Part shown: positions 10,572-19,276 of the stretch, piece by piece
How positions within the stretch are numbered: position 1 is the stretch's first letter
Layout: each line of letters begins with the position of its first letter
Source of the DNA: Xylaria sp. FL1777
Lineage: Eukaryota > Ascomycota > Sordariomycetes > Xylariales > Xylariaceae
Length of the DNA: 19,276 nt
Reading direction: 5' to 3'
NCBI GenBank assembly: GCA_022578965.1
Contig: MU400949.1
Span: 1-19,276, forward strand
Notes under the pieces: generated by a model
Database searches by the model: none
What the model was told of the DNA's origin: nothing
Seen by the model: only the letters and a program-made list of their open reading frames with translations
Program-made: the position numbers and the translations under genes

Positions 10572-12660
10572 GGATGATCTAGTGATGGATGAGGATACAT
10601 TTGCGTAGTAAATATCCCAAAGGGTAGGAGGTTACCCTCGGAGGCACGACACGCGCGCGCATAACTCTATGTTTCAGACCTCGGGACCTAGTGATACAAC
10701 ATTCGTATATTAAAACCTTGTCAAAAGCTGTGTATTGCCTTTTGACCGGCCTTTATTTTTTGACGCCTCGGTAGTTCTTTAATGCCCTAGTTCCACCATC
10801 CTGGAGACGCGGTTCCGTGGCGTGGCGTACCTAGATCCGTGTCTACGACTGTAATGTGCTAGTATATTGCACAGATGCGGAGAATCCTTAGAGTCTATCA
10901 GGGTATCGGAAAAACCGATGTGTATTTCCTGTTGGCTCGTTGGCGCTACCTCAAACTGGCTTGTCCATGAAACTGATGATGTCCGCTCAGCCTAATAAGC
11001 GCGATATCGTGAAGTGGGCATGGCGTTGAAGATGGCGAACAGGCTTGAGCTGAGACTGGGGACGAGTATACGCATGACATACTCCTGGTCCCAGGTAGCA
11101 GCATGACCGTTTCATCATGTGGCGCAAACAGGCACGGATACCACCTCGCAGCCAGGTACTCCCTCAGATAGTGACACTCTTGTGACGCCAATGACACTAC
11201 GTTGAGAGACGATGCCCTCATGTTCCTGCACTCCTACCACAGCATACACCATGGTGTTGGTGTTGCCCGGCGCCTAGCGGCAAGCAAGCCTTATGGTTGG
11301 CTTGCCGTGGAGAAAGGTCTTGGCTTTTGGTGTTAGACGGTGGGTTAGTAAGTATCTGACCGAGCTTGCGGTGGACTCTCGGACCAGATATCCGTTGTCG
11401 GGATAGCGGCTAGCACTGCAACGCTGATGTCTGAGCGCATCCTATAATGCTTAGTGTATGAGGTAGGACTCTGTTAGTGCAGCATGCGACTAGTTTAAAG
11501 ATGCCTTACATACGTAGTAGTAACAAGCGTTGGTATTCTTTGAGCACGCTTGGCTAGGGCTGGAATCCCTTTATTTATTACCTAAGTTGGTATTAGCTTC
11601 GCTCATTGCAGTGCGTAGGTAGCAGTAAGCCAAAGGCGCAGATAGTTACATATTACGTATAGGATGTCCAAGCAATTCGAGGCTTACTCAGTTCTCCTCG
11701 TGTTTACAGCTCCATAGGGCAAAAGTTCCATACCTACAGTAGTAACAACGGCGACCTATTAGTGGCGGAGATACACCTACAGCTTTGGGCCTCCGAAGGC
11801 ATGCTTAGAACGTATTACAATATACATTTCGGGGTGGCAACCGATCATCTGGACTCCTAGTTACAGCTAGCAAGCTATCTTGATGACTGCACGTTCGAAC
11901 TTCTGATTCGCGTGTAAGTGCTGCCAAGCTTATACGCTGATTCTATCAATTTAAAAGAGAGCTTATGTCTATTGCCGACACTCTCGCTCTCTCGGAGTGT
12001 TGATAGTACCGGCTTTGAAGCTAGAAACCCGCCCGTAGTGACAGGAATATCGGCTGTCTACCAATCCCCAAGCTCACAAAACATCAAAATGGTGAGGCGA
12101 CTGAATGCATTAGCGTGGATCGATTCACGGGAGTTTTCCGGTGGATGCCGCAGGATGTAACATGGATGACAGCTCCATCTCCCTGACTACGGAGACTGGC
12201 GCCGCCGTTAAGCCCTTCGGTGATCGGCAGTTGAAATGACAGTAGCTGGACGACCTTCAGTACATCGAAGTAGGATTCAAAGTCGAATGCACTGAAGCTC
12301 AAAATCGGATTATCGATATCTTAGAATCTTAATTGGAATCTTAAGAACCCGTTTGAGGGAAGTTGTTTGGCTCGTTTTGTATGCGTTGGTTGCTGGTAGG
12401 CTGGCCGTCTATAAGCGACGAATAGGAACTCATTGCGAGAACTCGTCGGTGAAGTTTGGTACCACTAGGAAGTTCGGTCCGACCACCGGCTCCTTTCGGT
12501 GATACGACATCTTTTCCCCAGATTTCGTACTACACTACAGTCGTATGGGAGCTGTACGAGAGCTGTACAACTGTGCCAGCTGTGTCTTCTGGCGCTGTTG
12601 CCAGCGTTGTTCACATGATGTCATTTGGCTTACACTAACGGCTTTCTATTCCACATCAGT
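10572..12660. other. Long intergenic region, middle part: no recognisable gene
   Basis: Only short frames (91 codons or fewer) occur and none has a recognisable domain. Frames at 10946-11221 (-) and 12456-12638 (+) were inspected and look like compositionally open sequence. The hairpin at 11278-11307 is the only clear structure. Confidence 0.5.
11278..11307. repeat. GC-rich hairpin with alternative pairings
   Basis: GCAAGCC (11284-11290) pairs with GGCTTGC (11299-11305) around an 8-nt loop. Alternatively CGGCAAGC (11278-11285) pairs with GCTTGCCG (11300-11307). The left arm carries the GCAAG element twice, so two mutually exclusive stems are possible. It is not flanked by a recognisable RNA gene or T-run. 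Confidence 0.5.
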
Positions 12661-12679
12661 TAGTTTTATCTTTACTTAC

Positions 12680-12727
12680 TACATTGATCAGCTAGAAATC
12701 GCCATCTCGTTTCTCTAGATCAATGTA
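12680..12727. repeat. Inverted repeat, 10-bp perfect arms, imperfect extension
   Basis: TACATTGATC (12680-12689) is the exact reverse complement of GATCAATGTA (12718-12727). Inside them, CTAGAAA (12692-12698) can pair partly with TTTCTCTAG (12710-12718) with a small bulge. The 28-nt interior is unrelated to any RNA family I know. It could be a small non-autonomous element remnant. Confidence 0.6.
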
Positions 12728-12904
12728 TCCCTACATATACTTTAACAGGTTGATAGGGACAATCATGCCCCTATTCACTACTACATTATCACAGACAGCT
12801 TAGCGATATATGAATAAGACAACTTTCAACATGCTATGGTTGGCTCAGAAAAGAAAAACTTAGGAAACTTGAAAGGACGAGATACGCTCTGCACTTAAAA
12901 GTAC

Positions 12905-12987
12905 TTGTCTTTTTAGTATCTGCAAGGTGAAAAGGTCATCTGCTAAAACAATTAGTTTAGTCAGATGTCCGTGGAATAAAAAGACAA
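12905..12987. repeat. Nested imperfect inverted repeats
   Basis: The outer arms TTGTCTTTTT (12905-12914) and AAAAAGACAA (12978-12987) are exact reverse complements. Between them CATCTG plus CTAAA (12937-12947) pairs with TTTAG plus CAGATG (12956-12967), with one bulged T at 12961. Together they form a long interrupted hairpin in AT-rich DNA. The arrangement resembles a decayed MITE or foldback element, but no target-site duplication was identified. Confidence 0.55.
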
Positions 12988-13151
12988 AAAGGATTCTACA
13001 TGATTAAAGCGAGTTGACCGGTGTCCACACTGCCTATAATACTGATATGCTATGAGATCTGTAGGTCTGTCTTACCTGAGCGTTCCGGCCCCGTGACGGC
13101 AGATCGAGTACGACGGTCTCGCATACCCCCCCCTAACACAACGGCGTGCCA

Positions 13152-13167
13152 TTCCTGCATGCAGGAA
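13152..13167. repeat. Perfect 16-bp palindrome
   Basis: TTCCTGCATGCAGGAA is fully self-complementary with no spacer. A second palindrome, ATGCATATGCAT, begins about 30 bp downstream. Both may be chance, but a 16-bp perfect palindrome is uncommon in a window this size. Confidence 0.6.
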
Positions 13168-14710
13168 ACAGTTAATCGATGTGATGCATATGCATATATG
13201 CAAGCGCCTCTGGTGAGCCCGCATGCTCGTGAGGGGTTAGCGAGCGAGAAGGACGCTGAAGCGCGGAGAAGCATGACAGCGTGAGGGGCTCCTAGCCCTT
13301 CGATATACTGCGTAAGTAACTACCTACCTAACTGAGATAGAGGTGGCAGGTGTCAAGTAAGAGTCATAGATATGAAGCTTGTGGAAGGCATTCGCCGTCT
13401 TGGCAATATTTGAAAATTGGCATGTCGTGATACCAACCTAGAGATGGCATTAGCCCGAGACTTAGATGGAGACCGCATTGCGCATGGAAATATTGTCGGG
13501 TCGTAATACTGCGCATAACATCGTTATGGCTAAGGTGGCCAACCCAAAATTCATCGATCATCAATGTTAACCAGTGGGAGAGAAGCATTCATATCACTCA
13601 GGAGGGCTCTATTCGATGCAAATCAGTCGACTCTGAAAGTTACGAGCTCAACCGGTCCGGACTTTTCGAACGTCACCTACTAGAACATGTCATGCCAAGA
13701 AGACATGTATACAAGTCGATTCGGAAGTAGTCGCAATAATTATATAGTACCTGGCCACCTTGGCGCTCACTCAATGTTGCGTCTGTGGCTTGATCAATGC
13801 ATCTAAAGTTGAGTCTAGTTGGCCTCTATTAAGATAAGCTTTGAATGTGCGGATATTGACATTGAAGCGCACCGTATATGAGCGCCGCTCGAAAGCTAAG
13901 AGATCAAAGCACGGCTACTCATGACTTATCAAGCCGCTCTCATCAAACATGAATCTCGGGCGCGGGAAGCTGGAACTAATAAATCGTATGTCGACCCTCC
14001 CGTGATGCGCATCCTCAAACATGATCAAGATGAGATGAAGATACGCACTGCGAAGATCGGATCTGGCTCGCCTGACTCTCAGTGCAGATGCTAGTTTCAG
14101 TATTTTCTAGACTAGTATACACTGGGTTGGCTGTTAACTACCGCCCTATCTAGGTTGGGTTAGTCAACTCGGCATGAAATTGAATCCTATCCAGGTCTAC
14201 TCTTAGCTTGTGCGTACGTTGGGAACAGAAGATATTCACTCAACGATGACGACCGTGGACAATAAAGCAATTCGGCGAACCTACTCTATATACGCGCAAT
14301 CTCACCAAGATAGCTGGTAGGTCTATTGTCTATGGTATAATAAACCACCAAGAACATACCTTGATACACCGAGGCCATCGGCGTTTACAGAGAAATGTAC
14401 CTCCTTTCTTTCAAGCCATGAACTACCGAAAATGAAAGGTGACTATCTGCCAAGACCGACTGGGTTGCATCGATCGCCATGGATGGCACGGATCCGCTGG
14501 AAAACCTGGGGGATAAGCCAGTCTTTCCCTCCTGACTTTTCTGCCCCCATAATATTTTGGCACTCCGTCGACCGATCCGGATCATCAAGACCCTTCTCGT
14601 CTCCGGTATTTCTTGGCCTCGACAACTGTGATAGTTACGGGTTATCGCATGAACGGGCTGCGTGAACAGCATATTTCGAGATATCTGCTATGCCTAGCAC
14701 CAAAACACTC

Positions 14711-14720
14711 CTAACCCTAA
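14711..14720 (-). repeat. Short telomere-like CTAACCCTAA motif
   Basis: CCTAACCCTAAA matches less than two units of the fungal telomeric CCCTAA repeat. It is too short to indicate a telomere fusion and may be a telobox-type factor site or chance. Confidence 0.25.
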
Positions 14721-15941
14721 ACTCTAGCCCAAGTAGTCTAGACTTGGTTCTCCACGAACGAAGCATGGCTAGCTTCCTGCGGGCACTGGTAGTCCTGCCC
14801 TACGCACATGAAATCTAGATATTGTCACGTCAGTTGCACCAGCCTATTCCGTACGCGAGTTACAGAGAAGCTTCACTAGATACAATAATTCCAGCACAAT
14901 GTATACATGCCTACACTGAGTCTCGTTACCGCCATCGTGAATGGTGGGTCGTGGTACTGCCCAGCCGGTGTGAATGCCCTGGAATGCCCACATCTCGTCT
15001 ACACTAGCATACTACCTATTGCCCGTTTCCTCCGAGCCAGTCGGATCCCTGTCTCTGCCCGTTCTCCAGTCATGAAGCAGGCCATATAACAAGCAAGGCC
15101 GAGATGTGCCCCCCCCCAGAACGACTGTTCTTGAAACGCTACCAGACTTCTGACCTCTCACCCCAACCAGTTAGTGACCTCACTTGCCACAGCATAGCAC
15201 TGTGCCGTCCTCATATATTAAGCACAATATATACCTACTCTGCCTCTCTATATTGCCCTGGCAAGAAAAGGCCCTCCCCTCACCAATCGAAGCAGGTTGG
15301 AGAAGGGTAGGTACCCCTTCTTTATATGCATGCCAAGCCTACGGGATTGAAGTGGTCGTTAGCAAGGTGGACAGCCCAGACCTAGGACATCACTTTCATC
15401 AGATCGGACATTTCTGGTCTTCCCTTGGTCCATTGTCCTTCCGAGCATTTTAGTGATCCCTGGCGTTAACTTGGCCGCTATTATTACCAGTCCGGGAGAG
15501 GCTACTGAGGTTTCAGTCAGAGATGCTCACCGGAACGTGGCAATTAGCACACCAATTCTTGATAGACTGAGTTGGCAAACCCCTGGATATCAACTATCAC
15601 CCACTCATTTGCGCTCTTACACGCCAACCCCGCTACCCGTCTGGAACCCTACGTATCCTGTATTCTGCATGGAAAGCTGTGCCGTCCGACCAAAACCGTG
15701 CTGATCGTTTTTTCTGCTTTCTGTTTTGAGCCTATCATGCAGATCACCCTATCATCATGCTCATGCTTCTAGTTCCATTATTAACAAGAGGGTGTCGGTC
15801 CGTTCCATAGTCAAACTACTGTCCTTACGGCAACTATAGCCAAAGCAAGGCAAAGCATTATAGCTACCACTACTCCGTGGGAGCATATAGCTCTACGCAT
15901 CACGCATCTTTCCGGATTAGCTGAGACCTTACGCACTCTGG

Positions 15942-16013
15942 ATGCACCTACACTTCACCCAACTGCTCGCACTCGTTCGAAGTTTGCAAATTCTTGCGAT
16001 GGTCATCTATTAG
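15942..16013 (+). promoter_or_regulatory. Upstream ORF of 23 codons in the probable xlnR leader
   Basis: An ATG at 15942 opens a 23-codon frame ending in TAG at 16011-16013. A second in-frame ATG at 15999 would give a four-residue peptide with the same stop. The gap to the xlnR start is 61 nt and contains no other ATG. If transcription starts upstream of 15942, ribosomes would meet this ORF first, and translation of xlnR would depend on reinitiation or leaky scanning. The transcription start is not visible in the sequence, so the role is inferred. Confidence 0.4.
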
Positions 16014-16074
16014 AAATTTATATTGAATAATAATTACTCTGTCTAGATTGTCACGATAACCGGACTACTCAGAA

Positions 16075-19045
16075 ATGCTTTCAAACCCGCTTCAACGGTT
16101 CTCCCCGTATCATTCGATACCGTCGAATACCATCTTGTCAAACACGCATGTCCCTGGAAGCCACCTCCATGCGGCTGGCTTGGAAACATTTGGCCATGGG
16201 CCCCAATATGCTCTCCAGCACCTTCAGCAACATGTCGGCATCCACGCTCCACATTTGACGAGAGCGCCCCAACAGAAGCACCGTCAACATCCATATGGTG
16301 GACCTGGGACGAGGGCAACTGGGTCGTCTGGGCCTATAAGAAGAAGGATCAGTAGGGCCTGTGACCAATGTAATCAGTTACGGACTAAGTGTGACGGGCA
16401 GCACCCGTGCGCTCATTGTATAGGTAGGATCATACTGCTTGTTCAGATCTCGCAAGTTATGATCGCAGCTAATACCTGATAGAATTCGGACTTGGGTGCG
16501 AGTATATTCGCGAGCGGAAAAAGCGTGGAAAAGCGTCACGGAAAGATCTCGCCCAACAAGCTGCGGCACAAGCTGCTGCGGCTGCGGGTCAAAATGGCCA
16601 AAAATCACCGGAACACAACGATGACAATGGATCGAGTACCGAAGGCCGAGCAGAAGATGCTGTTTCCGCTAAGCAGGAACAACAAAACGCTTCATCCGAC
16701 AAAACCATGGCTGAGATTGACGATGATGCGTTAGAGCGTAGTCAGAGGACGGGGAGCCTTGACAGCTTGGCTGAGTTCGGCTCTCACCAGGCCAACCTAG
16801 CTAGTCACTCCCTGACTCTTGATAGGGAACATATGGAGAGTCCGGCATCAATCGACTTCAACGGATACGGGAACATTCACAACCCATTCGATAGGCAGAC
16901 GATCAGCCAACTAATGGGCAACCCATCACACGGGGCTTACGGATCCGGTCAAGGAGGTCTATCTAACTATCCTGATCTTCCATACGCTCTCCAGGCTCAC
17001 AGTCCAACTGGCTACTCTGCAAATCCTCCAGCAGCGTTCCGCATGGAGCCCAGTCCAATGAGCGCATACCCGCTGGGTGGTGATGCCGGTTCGCCCGGAT
17101 GGATGAACATGAATTCACCACCGCCTCAGTACCAAACACATATCCCACAGAATACCTATCACCAGCAGCTCAGATACCCTGTGCTGAACCCACTCGTACC
17201 GCATCTAGGCAACATAATCCCGGTATCACTCGCCTGCGATTTAATTGATCTATACTTCTCGAGCTCCTCATCGGCTCATGCTCATCCAATGTCGCCATAT
17301 GTCCTTGGATTTATCTTCAGAAAGCGATCATTCTTACATCCGAGCAAACCTCGACAGTGCCAACCAGCCTTATTGGCGAGTATGCTTTGGGTAGCTGCAC
17401 AGACAAGCGACGCGCCCTTTTTGACTCAGGTCCCATCAGCTAGGGGCAAAATTTGCCAGAAGCTGCTCGAGCTGACTGTCAACTTACTGAAGCCTCTGAT
17501 TCATACATCGTCTGGCGATACCTCACCATTGTCCAGCCCTGCAATTGACGGCGTTTCTCTAGGCGGCCTCGGGGTAAACCTTCCAAATACCATGAATATG
17601 GACAATATCAGCGGAGGAGATCCAGGAGCCTTCGGGGCTGCTGGATCGCTAGACGATGTCGTTACGTACATACACCTGGCAACGGTAGTCTCGGCAAGCG
17701 AATATAAGGGGGCGAGCATGCGGTGGTGGAATGCAGCTTGGTCTCTCGCTAGGGAGTTGAAACTAGGCCGGGAGCTGCCTCCCAATACACCTATCGCGGC
17801 TCAGGATGTGAACCAAGTCGAAAACAATGGAGACATAGCGACAGAGCTTGAGAACGAAGGCAGCAATGGCACCGTCGGTGAAGAGGAACGCGAGGAACGG
17901 AGACGGATATGGTGGCTCGTCTATGTCATGGATCGCCACCTGGCACTCTGCTATAACCGGCCACTTTCTCTACTAGATATAGAATGCGAGAGTCTGCTCC
18001 AGCCTATGGACGATACGGAGTGGCAGAACGGAAACTTCGGCCCGTTCGCGACAGACCCGGCTCTGGGTGACGAGTTAACTGAGGAGGGCGGTCGAACCCG
18101 CGGACCTCAGTTTAAATGTACCGGGCACAGCATCTTCGGCTATTTCCTACCTCTGATGACCATCTTGGGCGAGATTGTCGACCTCCACCACGCTCGCAAT
18201 CACCCCCGATTCGGCGTCGGCTTCCGCCCAGCTCGCGAGTGGGACGATCAACAGGCCGAGATCGTCAGGCATCTCGAGACGTACGAGGAGAGCCTGAAGA
18301 ACTTCGAGCAGCGGCACTTCAACGCCAGCTCCGAGGACAAGAACGAGCAGTCGGCCACGCTGGAGATGCCCTCCGAGCTGGACCACCTCGACTCGTCCTC
18401 GGTGCGCTCCGCACACACAAACACGTCCCGCATGACGGAATCCGACATCCAGACCCGCATCGTGGTATCCTACGGGACGCACGTAATGCACGTGCTGCAC
18501 ATTCTCCTCTCGAGCAAGTGGGACCCCATCAATCTGCTGGACGACAACGATCTGTGGATCTCGTCCCAGAGCTTCATCACCGCCACCGGCCACGCCGTGT
18601 CGGCCGCCGAGGCGATCAGCAACATCCTCGAGTACGACCCGGGCCTCGAGTTCATGCCCTTCTTCTACGGCATCTACCTCCTGCAGGGCTCGTTCCTGCT
18701 GCTGCTCATCGCCGACAAGCTCCAGGGCGAGGCCTCGGCCAGCGTCGTCCGCGCCTGCGAGACCATCATCCGCGCCCACGAGGCCTGCGTCGTCACCCTG
18801 AACACCGAATACCAGGTACGTTGCGTTGCATCCCCATCAATATTTCATCGCTCTTTTCATCTTCCTTTCTGTGTACGCTTAGCTAACACGCATCTGAACA
18901 GCGTAATTTCAGTAGAGTCATGCGTAGTGCCCTCGCACAGGTCCGCGGCCGCATACCCGAGGATCTCGGCGAGCAGCACCAGCGGCGCCGCGAGCTCTTG
19001 GCCCTGTACCGCTGGACGGGAGACGGTAGTGGTCTTGCCCTTTAA
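16075..19045 (+). CDS. xlnR: Zn2Cys6 transcription factor XlnR/Xyr1, (hemi)cellulase activator
   Basis: Nuclear activator of xylanase, cellulase and D-xylose catabolism genes (XlnR in Aspergillus, Xyr1 in Trichoderma, XLR-1 in Neurospora). My model has exons 16075-16423, 16483-18815 and 18902-19045. The introns are 59 and 86 nt, with GTAGGA and GTACGT donors and AG acceptors, and GCTAAC precedes the second acceptor. The product is 941 aa, close to the roughly 940 aa of Xyr1. An in-frame stop at 16057 supports the chosen start. The binuclear zinc cluster has all six cysteines (C96, C99, C106, C112, C115, C122; CX2CX6CX5CX2CX6C), and intron 1 falls between the fifth and sixth. A basic [13 protein letters not shown] (126-138) follows as likely DNA-binding linker and nuclear signal. 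Residues 145-350 are low-complexity, Ser/Pro/Asn-rich and poorly conserved. The fungal-specific factor domain begins near 366 ([14 protein letters not shown]) and includes [20 protein letters not shown] (593-612) and the [15 protein letters not shown] region (about 850-864). The end, [12 protein letters not shown], is the typical family C-terminus. Third-position GC jumps to very high values from about residue 700. Confidence 0.96.
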
Positions 19046-19146
19046 AGATGACCGTGGCGTTTCCTCCACTTCTAATTCTCTCTTTCTCTCTCTCCATCAT
19101 CATAAATACCCCTTTTTCTCTACTTTGATAAGATGGCGTCAAATCC
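19046..19146 (+). other. Probable start of the xlnR 3' UTR
   Basis: After the TAA stop the coding strand becomes pyrimidine-rich (TTCTCTCTTTCTCTCTCTCC, about 19074-19093), then CATAAATA near 19101. No further gene is visible before the low-complexity end of the window. The poly(A) site cannot be fixed. Confidence 0.4.
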
Positions 19147-19276
19147 GGGGGGGGGGGGGGGGGGGGGTTTTTTTTTTTTTTTTTTAAGTTTTAATGTTAG
19201 GGTAGGGGGGCGTGTGGGTGTTGGTTGTTTGTTTTGGGGTGGGGGGGGGGGAAAAAAAAAGAAAAAAGTATTTGGG
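19147..19276 (+). repeat. Homopolymer-rich, almost C-free terminal sequence
   Basis: A run of 21 G (19147-19167) abuts 18 T (19168-19185). The remaining 91 bases are G/T-rich with a single C, and include TTAGGGTAGGGGGG (19197-19210), an 11-G run and nearly pure A near the end. This looks like a low-quality read or contig end. A degenerate telomere-proximal sequence is a less likely alternative, although the G-rich strand has the orientation expected of a right telomere. Confidence 0.6.

Larger units (their letters stand above)
12990..15930. other. Intergenic region upstream of xlnR, no recognisable gene
   Basis: No convincing gene was found. Frames at 13021-13284, 14385-14672 and 15104-15772 were examined for known motifs without success. 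The last part (about 15000-16070) must contain the xlnR promoter and leader. It includes a C9 run (15109-15117) and three hexamers fitting the CreA SYGGRG consensus on the minus strand, at a density no higher than expected by chance. Confidence 0.5.

Noticed and set aside
15064..15633. Three CreA-type SYGGRG hexamers (15064-15069, 15114-15119, 15628-15633, minus strand) upstream of xlnR
   Set aside because: The consensus is expected roughly once every 256 bp counting both strands, so three in about 1 kb is no enrichment.
14432..15772. Series of short plus-strand frames upstream of xlnR that might be exons of one gene
   Set aside because: No frame carries a known motif. I could not find donor, branch-point and acceptor combinations that join them into a sensible protein, so I do not call a gene.
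18147..18779. Minus-strand open frame of 210 codons inside xlnR
   Set aside because: It lies wholly within the GC-rich part of the xlnR exon, where stop codons are rare in every frame. It has no recognisable domain, and the xlnR reading frame is clearly the conserved one.
18116..18886. Second plus-strand frame of 256 codons overlapping xlnR
   Set aside because: It is Arg/Pro/His-rich, as expected from out-of-frame reading of GC-rich codons, and it runs across the xlnR splice site. I treat it as a shadow of the real gene.

Overview
The window looks like nuclear DNA of a filamentous ascomycete, most likely a Sordariomycete. The evidence is two intron-containing genes with short introns (55-112 nt), fungal branch-point sequences (GCTAAC-like) and protein sequences typical of Pezizomycotina. 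Nothing in it suggests a prokaryote, plasmid or virus. The genus cannot be determined from this window alone.

Layout. Positions 1-3440 hold no recognisable gene. They carry several short palindromes, an 11-bp tandem repeat and, at the right end, the presumed promoter of the first gene. Positions 3441-5308 (+) encode a complete four-exon MEP/AMT/Rh-family ammonium permease of 534 aa. It is of the glutamate (Mep1/Mep3/MeaA-like) type, not the twin-histidine Mep2 type. Positions 5309-16074 form a strikingly long gene-free stretch of about 10.8 kb. It has only short spurious ORFs, microsatellites, hairpins and a borderline RIP-like dinucleotide composition in the block I counted. Positions 16075-19045 (+) encode a complete three-exon Zn2Cys6 transcription factor of 941 aa that I recognise as XlnR/Xyr1/XLR-1, the activator of xylanase, cellulase and pentose-catabolism genes. 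The window ends in homopolymer-rich, almost cytosine-free sequence (19147-19276) that looks like a contig end or poor-quality read tail.

How the genes work together. One gene imports ammonium, the preferred nitrogen source. The other is the master activator of plant cell wall polysaccharide degradation. They lie on the same strand about 10.8 kb apart and there is no direct evidence that they are co-regulated.

The most notable observations are: a sharp jump in third-position GC inside the xlnR coding region, from about 41% to about 94% in two hand-counted stretches; a 23-codon upstream ORF ending 61 nt before the xlnR start; the Glu replacement at the first pore histidine position of the permease; nested inverted repeats near 12.7-13.0 kb; and an apparent excess of TACCTA/TAGGTA hexamers in the non-coding DNA. 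I found no convincing new multi-gene system.
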